NCBI RefSeq assembly: GCF_014650895.1
Contig: NZ_BMVV01000002.1
Span: 434,001-498,000 of the forward strand
Length of the DNA: 64,000 bases
Reading direction: 5' to 3'
DNA from: Streptomyces omiyaensis
GTDB taxonomy: Bacteria > Actinomycetota > Actinomycetes > Streptomycetales > Streptomycetaceae
Shown here piece after piece: positions 1 to 8,709 of the stretch (positions are counted from its first letter, which is position 1; each line of letters opens with the position of its first letter). Below the pieces are notes generated by a model, which was given only the letters and a program-made list of their open reading frames with translations, had not been told where the DNA came from and did no database searches. Made by a program: the position numbers and the translations under genes.

Positions 1-765
1 CAGGGCCACCCGCTCGACCAGCTCGGGGACGAGGACCCGGTCGTGGCGAGGGGCGTGGTGCGGGGCGGCGGGGTCCTCTCCGGCGGCCCGGGGCAGGTTC
101 TCGGCGATCGAGGTCATGCGGCGGGCGTTGCGCAGGATCGCCTCCAGGTAGGAGGTGCGCTCCGGGTCGAGCGGGCCGCTCGCCGGGTCGAGGAGCAGCT
201 CGGCGAAGCTGACGACGGTGGCGAGCGGGGTGCGCAGCTCGTGCAGGGCCCGTCCGGCGAAGGCGGTCCGCTCGTCGGTGAGCTCCGCCGGCCTGCGGAC
301 CCGCCGGTCGAGCTCGCCCCGGGCCTCGTGCCGCCGGGTGACGTCCTCGATCAGCAGCAGGTGGGCGGTGGGGCCGGCGGGGGAGGGGCGGCGGCGCAGG
401 ATCCGCCCGTCCGCCAGGTGGTGGTCGGCGGTCCGGGTGACGGGGCCGTGGGCGCGGGCCTCGGCGAGGAAGCGCGCGCGGTCCTCCGGACGGGCGAGCA
501 GCGCGGCGACGTGACGGAGGAGGCGTTCGCCGCCGTCCGGTCCGGCCGGGTCCAGGTCGTCCGGCACCTCCAGCAGGGTCAGGAAGCGCCGGTTCACCCG
601 CAGGATCCGCAGGCCGTCCCCGACGAGGGCGGCCGCCTGCGGCAGTGCGTCGAGCAGTTCCGCGGCCGTCGGTTCCGGGGCCGGCGTTTCCGGGGCGGGC
701 CGGAGCCCGCCGGTGGGTCCGGCGGATCGGACCCTTCTGGCATCTCTGCCACGTCTCCGAGTCAA
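1..765 (-). CDS. PAS-domain sensor histidine kinase, 3′-truncated by the window edge
   Basis: This is the N-terminal 255 codons of a two-component sensor kinase; the rest lies before base 1. A PAS-like fold covers roughly residues 25-130 (start ELLDALPQAAALVGDG, end HLLLIEDVTRRHE). It is followed by a HisKA dimerisation/phosphoacceptor helix with H-box HELRTPLATVVSFAELL, whose first His is the predicted phosphorylation site. No membrane segment is visible, so the kinase is probably soluble. The reading frame opens just upstream and offers no ATG or GTG before the PAS domain. The only conventional start is TTG at 765, which lacks a good Shine-Dalgarno, so the start is uncertain. It is divergent from the next kinase gene with an 88-bp gap. 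The ATPase domain and any partner regulator are outside the window. Confidence 0.75.
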   Translation of the reverse strand, partial: MTRRRGRDARRVRSAGPTGGLRPAPETPAPEPTAAELLDALPQAAALVGDGLRILRVNRRFLTLLEVPDDLDPAGPDGGERLLRHVAALLARPEDRARFLAEARAHGPVTRTADHHLADGRILRRRPSPAGPTAHLLLIEDVTRRHEARGELDRRVRRPAELTDERTAFAGRALHELRTPLATVVSFAELLLDPASGPLDPERTSYLEAILRNARRMTSIAENLPRAAGEDPAAPHHAPRHDRVLVPELVERVAL

Positions 766-853
766 ACGGGAATGCGGACGAAGTGCCTGATCTCACAGCA
801 GACGGGACTTCGGGTCCACGGCGTCGGGACCAAGGACCCTGGATGATGGAGAC

Positions 854-1996
854 ATGGTCCGCCTCCCCACCGTCCCCGCGCTGCGCCGCCGTGCGGACCG
901 GTGGGCCGGCTCGCCCCGCGCCCTGGACGTCGTCGCCGCGCTCAGCGCCTTCGCCCTGATGCTCCTGGACGTCCCCGGCCTGGCCCGGGCGGACAACTCC
1001 CTCACCGGCGTCACCGCCACCCTCGTCCTCGCCGCGGGCGCCGCGACCCTGGTGCTGCGCCGGCGGCTGCCCTGGGTGCCGTACCTGGTCGCGCTCGGCC
1101 TGATGGGGTGGCTCCACGAGGTCACCCTCATCCAGTTCGCGCTGTACTCGATCGGCCGCTTCCGGGGCCGGCGCGCGGCGGTCCTCGCCACCCTGCTCTA
1201 CATCGCGGTGGCGTACGCCTACTTCCAGACGCCCGGCTGGCCCGCCGCGCACCACGGCGACACGCTCAGCGACTTCCTGAGCGTGGTCGTCCCGATCGGC
1301 GTGCTCGCGGCGGGCGTCGGCATCGCCGCCTACCGCCAGGACCTCGTCCGCGCCCTGGAGGTCCAGCGGCGCGCCGCCGCCGCCCGGCAGGCCGTCCAGG
1401 AGGAGCGCATCCAGGTCGGACGGGACGTCCACGACCTGGTCGGACGCGAGCTGACCGTGCTCGCGGTGCGGGCCGAGGTGCTCGCCGTCCGGGCCCGCGG
1501 CGACGCCCACCAGAAGGACTTCGAGGAGCTCGCGGACACCGCCCGGCGCGCCCACCTCATGCTGAACGAGACGATCGTGCGGCGCGCCGACCGGGACGGC
1601 GCCACACCCGGCCTGGAGGGCCTCGCGGACCTGGCCGCCGAGAGCGAGCGGATGGGCAGCCCGGTGGAGCTGGACGTGGCCGAGGAGGTCAAGGCGCTCT
1701 CGCCGCTGCGGCAGACCGCGGTCCACCGGGTGGTCCGGGAGTGCCTGACGAACGCGGCCAAGCACGCCCCGGGGCTTCCGGTGCGGGTCGCCATCGGCGC
1801 CACCGGCCCCGACCTGTGGATCGAGGTCCGCAACCCGCTCCCCGGGACCCCGCCGGACCGCGCCCCCGTCTCCACCGGCACCGGCCTCGTCTCCATGGAC
1901 GAGCGGGTCGCCAGCATGGGCGGCACCCTCGCGGCGGGGAAGCGGGACGGCGAATACGTCGTCCGGGCGACCCTCCCGTCGGGCCTCGCCCGCTGA
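854..1996 (+). CDS. NarL/LuxR-type sensor histidine kinase (HisKA_3), orphan
   Basis: A 380-residue membrane sensor kinase. About five hydrophobic segments occupy residues ~25-160 with almost no extracellular domain. A short coiled helix leads into the HisKA_3 box GRDVHDLVGREL (His ~193), and a HATPase_c domain follows with N-box RECLTNAAKHAP (Asn ~300) and G-box TGTGLVSMDERV. This architecture normally pairs with a LuxR/NarL-type response regulator, but none is encoded beside it, so it is an orphan within this window. The ATG at 854 has GGAG only 2 nt upstream, an unusually short spacing. A slightly different start is possible but the membrane domain begins close behind it. The ligand cannot be inferred. 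Confidence 0.85.
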   Translation: MVRLPTVPALRRRADRWAGSPRALDVVAALSAFALMLLDVPGLARADNSLTGVTATLVLAAGAATLVLRRRLPWVPYLVALGLMGWLHEVTLIQFALYSIGRFRGRRAAVLATLLYIAVAYAYFQTPGWPAAHHGDTLSDFLSVVVPIGVLAAGVGIAAYRQDLVRALEVQRRAAAARQAVQEERIQVGRDVHDLVGRELTVLAVRAEVLAVRARGDAHQKDFEELADTARRAHLMLNETIVRRADRDGATPGLEGLADLAAESERMGSPVELDVAEEVKALSPLRQTAVHRVVRECLTNAAKHAPGLPVRVAIGATGPDLWIEVRNPLPGTPPDRAPVSTGTGLVSMDERVASMGGTLAAGKRDGEYVVRATLPSGLAR

Positions 1997-2124
1997 ACCG
2001 GCCGCCACCGGGCCCGCCACCCCCGGACCCCGCGCCTCGCCCCTCGGACCCGTCGCCCCGGCCGGGCCCCTCCCGGGCCCCCGAGCCGTCCGCCCCCTCC
2101 GGGCCCCCCGCCCCCCCGTACGGC

Positions 2125-3147
2125 CTAGCGTGCCGGTTCCGCCTTCCCCAGCACCCGCTGGAGGCCGTCGAAGTCCTCCACGCAGCGGCCGGAGCCGAGG
2201 GCCACGCAGTCCAGGGGATCGTCCGCGACGAAGACCGGGATCCCCGTCGCCGACGCCATCCTCAGGTCCAGGCCCGGCAGCAGCGCGCCCCCGCCGGTCA
2301 GCACGATGCCGTGCTCCATCACGTCGCCGGACAGCTCCGGCGGGCACTCCTCCAGCGTCACCCGCACCGCCGCGAGCACCGCCTCCACCGGCTCGTCGAG
2401 GGCCTCCCGCACCTCCGGCACGGTCAGCTCCACCGTCCGCGGCAGGCCGCTGACCTTCTCCCGGCCGCGCACGGTGAAGGTCCGGCGCTCGAACTCCTCG
2501 CCGCCCGGCACCGGCCACGCCGAGCCGATCGCCACCTTCACGTCCTCCGCCGTCCGCTCGCCGATCAGCAGGGAGTGCCGCTTGCGGACGTGGTCGGTGA
2601 TCGCCGCGTCGAGCCGGTCGCCGCCGACCCGCAGCGACTGGGCCGTGACGATCCCGCCGAGCGAGATCACCGCCACCTCGGTCGTCCCGCCGCCGACGTC
2701 CACGACCATCGAGCCGCGCGGGTCGGCGACCGGCAGCCCCGCCCCGATCGCCGCCGCCATCGGCTCCTCGATGAGGTGGACGGCCCGCGCGCCCGCCGAG
2801 ATCGAGGCGTGCACGATCGCCCGCCGCTCGACCGGGGTGACCCCGCTCGGCACGCAGACCACCATCCGGGTGCGCGGCCGCCGGCGGCCGGGGACGGCCT
2901 TGCGGACGAAGTGCCGGATCATCTCCTCGGCCGCCTCGTAGTCGCTGATCACGCCGTCCCTCAGGGGGCGGACGGCGGTGATCGAGCCGGGCGTCCGGCC
3001 GATCGTCTCCTTGGCCTCGGAGCCGACCGCGAGCGCGTGCCGGGAGCCCTCCTGGACCGCCACCACGGACGGCTCGTTGAGCACGATGCCCTGCCCGCGT
3101 GCGTAGAGGAGGGTGTTGGCCGTGCCGAGATCGATGCCTATGTCCAT
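2125..3147 (-). CDS. MreB/Mbl-like actin homologue
   Basis: A 340-residue bacterial actin of the MreB/Mbl family. The phosphate-1 loop (DIGIDLGTANT), the phosphate-2 region ([13 protein letters not shown]) and the adenosine motif ([14 protein letters not shown]) are intact, so it should bind ATP and polymerise on the inner membrane face. It is clearly similar to the mreB product encoded 2.7 kb away on the other strand. It differs by an insert of about five residues near residue 215 (PVPGGEEFERRTF) and a divergent C-terminus. Streptomycetes usually carry extra mreB-like genes (mbl and another). Which one this is cannot be settled here. Start: ATG at 3147 or the in-frame TTG at 3156; neither has a strong ribosome site. 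It is divergent from folC and convergent with the sensor kinase. Confidence 0.85.
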   Translation of the reverse strand: MDIGIDLGTANTLLYARGQGIVLNEPSVVAVQEGSRHALAVGSEAKETIGRTPGSITAVRPLRDGVISDYEAAEEMIRHFVRKAVPGRRRPRTRMVVCVPSGVTPVERRAIVHASISAGARAVHLIEEPMAAAIGAGLPVADPRGSMVVDVGGGTTEVAVISLGGIVTAQSLRVGGDRLDAAITDHVRKRHSLLIGERTAEDVKVAIGSAWPVPGGEEFERRTFTVRGREKVSGLPRTVELTVPEVREALDEPVEAVLAAVRVTLEECPPELSGDVMEHGIVLTGGGALLPGLDLRMASATGIPVFVADDPLDCVALGSGRCVEDFDGLQRVLGKAEPAR

Positions 3148-3235
3148 GATCGCCAAGTTTGCCGCGCGGTCCCCGCGGACGGCGGACCGAAGGTCCCGAA
3201 AGGGGTGGGTCCATGGTCCCGTCGGTGGGTCTCCG

Positions 3236-3241
3236 TAGACT
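3236..3241 (+). promoter_or_regulatory. −10 hexamer of folC, leaderless geometry
   Basis: TAGACT lies 7 nt before the folC GTG, so transcription should begin at or next to the start codon. No convincing −35 element is seen. Confidence 0.5.
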
Positions 3242-3248
3242 TGGCCCC

Positions 3249-4769
3249 GTGAGTGACCCGAGCGACCCGCGCGACCACGCCGACGAGACCGCCGACGACT
3301 TCGACGAGCTCGTCGACGAAGCGACGAGCCGAGACCCCGACCTGGCGGTGATCGAGGCCGGCAGCCGCACCCTGCGCACCCAGGCCGGTCCGCCGCAGGG
3401 CGACCCCGTGCCCACCCGCCCCGAGGACCCGGAGCTGGACAGGGCGCTGCGCGAGGTCGAGACCGAGCTCTCGACCCGCTGGGGCGAGACCAAGCTGGAG
3501 CCCTCGGTCACCCGGATCGCGGCGCTCATGGACGTGCTCGGCGAGCCGCAGCGCGCGTACCCCTCGATCCACATCACGGGGACCAACGGCAAGACCTCGA
3601 CCGCCCGCATGATCGAGTCCCTGCTCGGCGCCTTCGAGCTGCGCACCGGCCGCTACACCTCGCCGCACGTGCAGACCGTCACCGAGCGGATCAGCCTGGA
3701 CGGCGCCCCGATCTCCGCCGAGCGGTTCATCGAGACGTACCAGGACGTCAAGCCGTACGTGGAGCTGGTCGACGCCCGGGAGGAGTACCGCCTCTCCTTC
3801 TTCGAGGTCCTCACCGCAATGGCCTACGCGGCCTTCGCGGACGCCCCGGTCGACGTGGCCGTCGTCGAGGTCGGCATGGGCGGCACCTGGGACGCGACCA
3901 ACGTGATCGACGGCTCCGTCGCCGTCGTCACCCCGATCGACCTGGACCACACCGACCGGCTCGGCGGGACCACCGGCGAGATCGCCGGCGAGAAGTCCGG
4001 GATCATCAAGCCGGGCGCGACCGTCGTCCTCGCCCAGCAGCCGGTGGACGCCGCCCAGGTGCTCCTCAAGAAGGCCGTCGAGGTCGACGCGACCGTGGCC
4101 CGCGAGGGCATGGAGTTCGGCGTCGTCTCCCGCGAGGTGGCCGTCGGCGGACAGCTGCTGACCCTGCGCGGACTCGGCGGCGAGTACGAGGAGGTCTTCC
4201 TCCCGCTGCACGGCGCCCACCAGGCGCACAACGCGGCCGTGGCGCTCGCCGCCGTCGAGGCCTTCTTCGGCATCGGCGCCGACCGCGCCCGCACCCTGGA
4301 CATCGAGACGGTCCGGCGCGCCTTCGCGCAGACCTCCTCGCCCGGCCGCCTCGAAGTGGTCCGCTCCTCGCCGACGGTCATCCTCGACGCCGCGCACAAC
4401 CCGCACGGCGCGCGCGCGAGCGCCGAGGCCGTCTCCGAGGCCTTCGGCTTCTCCCGGCTCATCGGCGTCGTCTCCACCAGTGGCGACAAGGACGCCCGCG
4501 GGCTCCTGGAGGCCTTCGAGCCGATCTTCGCCGAGATCGTGATCACCCAGAACTCCACCTCCCGCGCCACCGACGCCGACGCGCTCGCCGCGGTCGCCGT
4601 CGAGGTCTTCGGCGAGGACCGGGTCGTCGTGGAGCCCCGGCTGCCCGACGCCCTGGAGGCGGCGATCACGCTCGCCGAGGAGGAGGCCGAGTACGGCGGC
4701 GCCGGCGTGCTGGTGACCGGTTCGATCTTCACGGTCGGCGACGCCCGACTGCTGCTCAAGAGGGGCTGA
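3249..4769 (+). CDS. folC: Bifunctional folylpolyglutamate synthase / dihydrofolate synthase
   Basis: A 506-residue Mur-ligase-family enzyme that adds glutamate to dihydropteroate and then to reduced folates, in the cytosolic one-carbon pathway. The ATP-binding loop HITGTNGKTSTARM is at about residues 108-121. The central region carries VVEVGMGGTWDATNV and the C-terminal domain carries VILDAAHNPHGARA, both typical of FolC. The first ~75 residues are an acidic disordered extension. The longest frame opens upstream, but GTG at 3249 is preferred because a TAGACT box sits 7 nt before it and the family N-terminus follows. It is followed 6 nt later by the DUF4233 gene and then ndk, the usual actinobacterial order. 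Confidence 0.93.
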   Translation: MSDPSDPRDHADETADDFDELVDEATSRDPDLAVIEAGSRTLRTQAGPPQGDPVPTRPEDPELDRALREVETELSTRWGETKLEPSVTRIAALMDVLGEPQRAYPSIHITGTNGKTSTARMIESLLGAFELRTGRYTSPHVQTVTERISLDGAPISAERFIETYQDVKPYVELVDAREEYRLSFFEVLTAMAYAAFADAPVDVAVVEVGMGGTWDATNVIDGSVAVVTPIDLDHTDRLGGTTGEIAGEKSGIIKPGATVVLAQQPVDAAQVLLKKAVEVDATVAREGMEFGVVSREVAVGGQLLTLRGLGGEYEEVFLPLHGAHQAHNAAVALAAVEAFFGIGADRARTLDIETVRRAFAQTSSPGRLEVVRSSPTVILDAAHNPHGARASAEAVSEAFGFSRLIGVVSTSGDKDARGLLEAFEPIFAEIVITQNSTSRATDADALAAVAVEVFGEDRVVVEPRLPDALEAAITLAEEEAEYGGAGVLVTGSIFTVGDARLLLKRG

Positions 4770-4775
4770 CCCGGC

Positions 4776-5144
4776 ATGCGTACGCTCTGCTCCTCCACCC
4801 TCATCGGCGAGTTCTTCGTCATCGGCTTCGCCGGACTCGTCGCGATGAAGGACGACAGCCTCACCACCTCCACCGTCTGGTGGGTGTGCGGCGTCGCGAT
4901 GGTCCTGTCCGTGCTGCTCTGCGGGACGATCACCCGTCCCGGTGGCGTGCAGCTCGGCTGGGCCCTCCAGATCGGGCTGATCCTCAGCGGCTTCTTCGTC
5001 CCCGTGATGTTCTTCCTCGGGGCCGTCTTCGCCGTCCTGTGGTGGTGCTCCGTGCACTACGGGCGCAAGGTGGACGAGATCAAGGCCCGCTGGGCCGCCT
5101 CGAACACCGCCGCCCAGGGCTCCGCAGGGCCTGACGCTGCGTGA
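4776..5144 (+). CDS. DUF4233-type small membrane protein
   Basis: A 122-residue protein with about four hydrophobic stretches (near residues 8-24, 33-50, 61-75 and 77-93) and a charged C-terminal tail (KVDEIKARW). It belongs to the actinobacterial DUF4233 family that sits between folC and ndk. The gap to folC is 6 nt, so it is almost certainly co-transcribed and may be translationally coupled. No function is known. Its constant linkage to folate and nucleotide genes is the only hint. Confidence 0.85.
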   Translation: MRTLCSSTLIGEFFVIGFAGLVAMKDDSLTTSTVWWVCGVAMVLSVLLCGTITRPGGVQLGWALQIGLILSGFFVPVMFFLGAVFAVLWWCSVHYGRKVDEIKARWAASNTAAQGSAGPDAA

Positions 5145-5171
5145 CGGGGGGCGGGGCGGGCCCTGTAGATT
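5142..5171 (+). promoter_or_regulatory. Candidate ndk promoter
   Basis: A TGACGG −35-like element and a TAGATT −10 hexamer are 18 nt apart, in the G-rich gap between the DUF4233 gene and ndk. It would give a leader of about 30 nt that contains the AAGGAG ribosome site. This is pattern-based only. Confidence 0.4.
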
Positions 5172-5208
5172 CAGAGGCCCGCACATCCCTCCCGAAGGAG
5201 TTCCCCCC

Positions 5209-5622
5209 GTGAGCCAGCGCACGCTCGTCCTGCTCAAGCCCGACGCGGTCCGCCGCGGCCTGGTCGGCGAGATCATCGGCCGCATCGAGCGCAAGGCCGG
5301 CTGGACCCTGGTGGCCCTGGAGCTGCGCGCGCTCGACCAGGAGACGCTGGAGCAGCACTACGGCGAGCACAAGGGCAAGCCCTTCTACGAGCCGCTGATG
5401 GGCTTCATGTCCTCCGGTCCGGTCGTCGCGCTAGTCGTCGAGGGCGAGCGGGTCATCGAGGGCGTCCGCCGGCTGGCCGGCCCGACCGACCCGATCGCCG
5501 CCACCCCGGGCTCCATCCGCGGCGACTTCGGCACCATCGTCCGCGAGAACCTCATCCACGCCTCGGACTCCGAGGAGTCCGCCGCGCGCGAGCTGAAGAT
5601 CTTCTTCCCCGGTCTCGCGTGA
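5209..5622 (+). CDS. ndk: Nucleoside diphosphate kinase
   Basis: A 137-residue NDP kinase that transfers the γ-phosphate from ATP to other nucleoside diphosphates through a phosphohistidine. The N-terminal signature RTLVLLKPDAVRRGLVG and the catalytic motif ENLIHASDS, with the active-site His at about residue 115, are present; most family members read NxxHGSD there. The length is standard. The GTG start is preceded by AAGGAG at optimal distance. It has its own likely promoter and is followed by a stem-loop, so it seems at least partly separate from mreB. Confidence 0.96.
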   Translation: MSQRTLVLLKPDAVRRGLVGEIIGRIERKAGWTLVALELRALDQETLEQHYGEHKGKPFYEPLMGFMSSGPVVALVVEGERVIEGVRRLAGPTDPIAATPGSIRGDFGTIVRENLIHASDSEESAARELKIFFPGLA

Positions 5623-5662
5623 CCCCCGGCTGACCCGTCGTCAGCCGAACGGCAGCCGCCTG

Positions 5663-5693
5663 TGGGGCGACCGAAGGAATTCGGCCGCCCCCA
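5663..5693 (+). terminator. Stem-loop after ndk
   Basis: An inverted repeat (TGGGGCGACCGAA / TTCGGCCGCCCCCA) with a GGA(A) loop and one mismatch follows the ndk stop. There is no T tract, as is common for actinobacterial terminators. Confidence 0.5.
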
Positions 5694-5843
5694 GGCATAT
5701 GAACGCCAATCCCGGGAACGGATCGCCGCGTCCTACCGTCACCTAGTACAGAGGTGGACCAGCGCGCGCCATCCGCGTGAGCGGCACTACGATGAAAACT
5801 CTTCGCCGCACCACCCTCAGCCATGGGAAACAAGGGGAACTTC

Positions 5844-6863
5844 ATGTCGTTCATCGGCCGTGACATGGCTGTCGACCTCGGGACCGCCAACACGCTGGTG
5901 TACGTCAGGGGTCGAGGCATCGTCCTCAACGAGCCGTCCGTCGTCGCGATCAACACCAACACCGGCGGGATCCTCGCGGTGGGTGCCGAGGCGAAGAAGA
6001 TGATCGGCCGGACCCCCGGCAACATCGTCGCGGTCCGCCCGCTCAAGGACGGCGTGATCGCCGACTTCGAGATCACCGAGCGGATGCTCCGCTACTTCAT
6101 CCTCAAGATCCACAAGCGGCGCTACCTCGCCCGCCCCCGGGTCGTGGTCTGCGTGCCCTCCGGCATCACCGGTGTGGAGCGCCGCGCCGTCATCGAGGCG
6201 TCCACCCAGGCCGGTGCCCGCCAGGTGCACATCATCGAGGAGCCCATGGCCGCCGCCATCGGTTCCGGCCTCCCCGTCCACGAGGCCACCGGCAACATGG
6301 TCGTCGACATCGGCGGCGGCACCACCGAGGTCGCGGTCATCTCCCTCGGAGGAATCGTCACGGCACAGTCGATCCGGGTCGCCGGCGACGAGCTGGACAA
6401 CGCGATCATCCAGCACATCAAGAAGGAGTACTCGCTCCTCCTCGGTGAGCGCACCGCCGAACAGATCAAGATCACCATCGGTTCGGCCTACGACCTGGAG
6501 CAGGACGAGCACACCGAGATCCGGGGCCGCGACCTCGTCTCCGGCCTCCCCAAGACCGTCGTCATCTCGGCCGCCGAGGTCCGCAAGGCCATCGAGGAGC
6601 CGGTCAACGCGATCGTCGACGCCGTGAAGACCACCCTCGACAAGTGCCCGCCGGAGCTCTCCGGTGACGTGATGGACCGCGGCATCGTTCTCACCGGTGG
6701 CGGCGCCCTGCTGCGCGGCCTCGACGAGCGGCTCCGCCGCGAGACCGGCATGCCGATCCACATCGCCGAGGACCCGCTGGACTCGGTGGCGCTCGGTTCC
6801 GGCAAGTGCGTCGAGGAGTTCGAGGCCCTGCAGCAGGTCCTGGACGCCCAGCCGCGCCGCTGA
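5844..6863 (+). CDS. mreB: Rod-shape/spore-wall actin MreB
   Basis: A 339-residue bacterial actin, first gene of the mreBCD-pbp2-rodA cluster. In streptomycetes MreB localises to sporulation septa and maturing spore envelopes rather than driving lateral growth. Nucleotide-binding motifs [20 protein letters not shown] and [14 protein letters not shown] are intact. An upstream in-frame ATG (5823) would add seven residues, but AAGGGG at 5832-5837 is 6 nt before ATG 5844, which is therefore the better start ([13 protein letters not shown]). Nearest −10-like sequence: TACGAT at 5788. A second MreB-like gene is encoded at 2125-3147 on the opposite strand. Confidence 0.95.
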   Translation: MSFIGRDMAVDLGTANTLVYVRGRGIVLNEPSVVAINTNTGGILAVGAEAKKMIGRTPGNIVAVRPLKDGVIADFEITERMLRYFILKIHKRRYLARPRVVVCVPSGITGVERRAVIEASTQAGARQVHIIEEPMAAAIGSGLPVHEATGNMVVDIGGGTTEVAVISLGGIVTAQSIRVAGDELDNAIIQHIKKEYSLLLGERTAEQIKITIGSAYDLEQDEHTEIRGRDLVSGLPKTVVISAAEVRKAIEEPVNAIVDAVKTTLDKCPPELSGDVMDRGIVLTGGGALLRGLDERLRRETGMPIHIAEDPLDSVALGSGKCVEEFEALQQVLDAQPRR

Positions 6864-6939
6864 CCCCCCGGCCGGGCGCGAGCCCGTACGGTACGAACAT
6901 CTGCACAACGAACCACGAGGAAGGGCACGGCCGCCGCAC

Positions 6940-8025
6940 GTGAGGGACACACGAGAGAGCCGGCTGCTCCTGGTGCTGCTGGTCGCCGTCGCGTTCGCGC
7001 TGATCACGGTGGACATCCGCGGCGGCCAGGAGTCGCCGGTCGACGGCGCCCGACAGGCCGCCGCCGCCGTCTTCGGCCCGGTCGAGAACGGAGTGGCGGC
7101 GGCCGTCGACCCGATCGGCAACGCCATAGGCGCCGTTCGCGACTCGGGCGAACGGCACAACCGGATCGCCGCGCTGGAGAAGGAGAACGCCGAGCTCAAG
7201 GCCGAGCTCGGCAGCGACGACCGCAACCGCAACCGGCTGCGCGAACTCGACGCCATGCTCAAGACCGCCGGCGCCGGCCAGTACGGCATCAAGGGCGCCC
7301 AGGTCGTCGCCATAGGATCGGCCCAGGGCTTCTCCTGGACCGTCACCCTCGACGTGGGCGCCCGCGACGGCATCCAGCGCGACATGACCGTCCTCAACGG
7401 CGCCGGACTCGTCGGCCGGGTCACCACCGTCGGCCCGTCCACCTCCACGGTCCTCCTCGCCAACGACCCCGACTTCACCGTCGGCACCCGCATGGAGAAG
7501 AGCGACGAACTCGGCTTCGCCACCGGCCAGGGCGACCGTCCGCTCCTCGTCCAGCTCCTCAACGGCAAGGCCAAGGTGAAGCCGGGCGACCGGCTCGTCA
7601 CCTTCGGCTCGGCCGGCTCCCGGCCCTTCGTGCCCGGCGTGCCCGTCGGCGAGATCGTCCGCGTCGACCCCATGGGCGGCGGCCTGACCCGCAACGTCTA
7701 CGTCCGCCCGTACGTCGGCTTCACCAAGCTCGACATCGTCGGCGTCGTCGTCCAGGCCCCCCGCTCCGACCCGCGCGACACGGTCCTCCCGCAGAAGCCG
7801 AAGCCCGCGCCGACCGTCACCGTCACGGTCACCGCGAAGCCGCCGGCCGACGGCCAGGCCGACGAGCAGGCCCAGGGCGAGGCGGCCGAGCAGCCGATCC
7901 GGGGCGACGCCGCGAAGCCCGCGCAGGAACAGGACCCCGGCCGGACCCGGGAACAGAACCAGGGACAGGCGCAGAACCAGGGACAGGCCCAGGACCCGAA
8001 CGGCCAGGAGGACGCGACACCGTGA
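6940..8025 (+). CDS. mreC: Rod-shape-determining protein MreC
   Basis: A 361-residue bitopic membrane protein that links MreB to wall synthases. Its order is a short cytoplasmic tail, one membrane helix (about residues 8-24), a coiled coil (about residues 68-100, with LEKENAELKAELG) and the extracytoplasmic MreC β-barrels. The C-terminal tail from ~residue 285 is a low-complexity Glu/Gln/Ala/Pro stretch ending in repeated NQGQAQ units, longer than in rod-shaped bacteria. GTG at 6940 is chosen over the longer frame because the membrane helix follows directly, although GAGGAAGGG is a rather distant ribosome site. The stop overlaps the mreD start by 4 nt. Confidence 0.92.
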   Translation: MRDTRESRLLLVLLVAVAFALITVDIRGGQESPVDGARQAAAAVFGPVENGVAAAVDPIGNAIGAVRDSGERHNRIAALEKENAELKAELGSDDRNRNRLRELDAMLKTAGAGQYGIKGAQVVAIGSAQGFSWTVTLDVGARDGIQRDMTVLNGAGLVGRVTTVGPSTSTVLLANDPDFTVGTRMEKSDELGFATGQGDRPLLVQLLNGKAKVKPGDRLVTFGSAGSRPFVPGVPVGEIVRVDPMGGGLTRNVYVRPYVGFTKLDIVGVVVQAPRSDPRDTVLPQKPKPAPTVTVTVTAKPPADGQADEQAQGEAAEQPIRGDAAKPAQEQDPGRTREQNQGQAQNQGQAQDPNGQEDATP

Positions 8026-8690
8026 AGTTCAACCGCATCCTCCTCTCCGCGACCCTGATCGTGGTCGCGCTCGTCGTCCAGGTCTCCGTCCTCGCCCGGC
8101 TCCAGCTCCCCGGCGCCGTGCCCGACCTGGTCCTCCTCACCGTCGTCGCCCTCGCCCTCGTGCACGGACCGGTCACCGGCTCGCTCGTCGGCTTCTCCGC
8201 CGGCCTCCTCGCCGACCTGGCCCCGCCCGCCGACCACGCCGCCGGCCGGTACGCCCTCGTGCTCTGCGTCGTCGGCTACCTCGTGGGCCTCGTCCGCCCC
8301 GAGAGCGGCCGCTTCACCTCCGCCGTCGGCCCGATGGCCGCCGTCGTCGGCGCGGCCGTCGGCTCCACCCTGCTCTACGCGGGCGTCGGCGCCCTCGTCG
8401 GCGACACCGCCGCCCGCCACGTCGGCCTCACCTCCCTGATCTTCACCGCCGTCGTCTACGACCTGCTGCTGGCCCCCTTCACGGTGCCGCTCGTCATGGC
8501 CCTGGCCCGGCGGGCCGAGAACGACCCGGTCGCGGACGCCACGGGGGCGGGCGCGGGAGACGTCGCCTCCGGCTGGCTCTCCTCCGGCACCGGCCTGAGG
8601 ATCGGCACCCAGCGCGGCGGACTGCGCGTCAAGGCCGCCCGCAACCGCGCCACGCGCGCCGGGCGGATCAAGGGAGTCAAGCGACTGTGA
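8022..8690 (+). CDS. mreD: Rod-shape-determining membrane protein MreD
   Basis: A 222-residue polytopic protein with about five membrane segments in the first 160 residues and a basic cytoplasmic C-terminus (RVKAARNRATRAGRIKGVK). MreD is the integral membrane partner of MreC and PBP2 in the elongasome or spore-wall complex. Its GTG start overlaps the mreC stop (GTGA), which implies translational coupling. The family is poorly conserved in sequence, so the call rests on topology, length and its place between mreC and pbp2. Confidence 0.88.
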   Translation: MKFNRILLSATLIVVALVVQVSVLARLQLPGAVPDLVLLTVVALALVHGPVTGSLVGFSAGLLADLAPPADHAAGRYALVLCVVGYLVGLVRPESGRFTSAVGPMAAVVGAAVGSTLLYAGVGALVGDTAARHVGLTSLIFTAVVYDLLLAPFTVPLVMALARRAENDPVADATGAGAGDVASGWLSSGTGLRIGTQRGGLRVKAARNRATRAGRIKGVKRL

Positions 8691-8709
8691 CCGAGGGGGC
8701 ACCGGCAGC

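Noticed and set aside
3138..5294. A 718-residue minus-strand frame opposite folC and ndk
   Set aside because: Composition is biased and domain-free. folC, the DUF4233 gene and ndk on the other strand are unmistakable.
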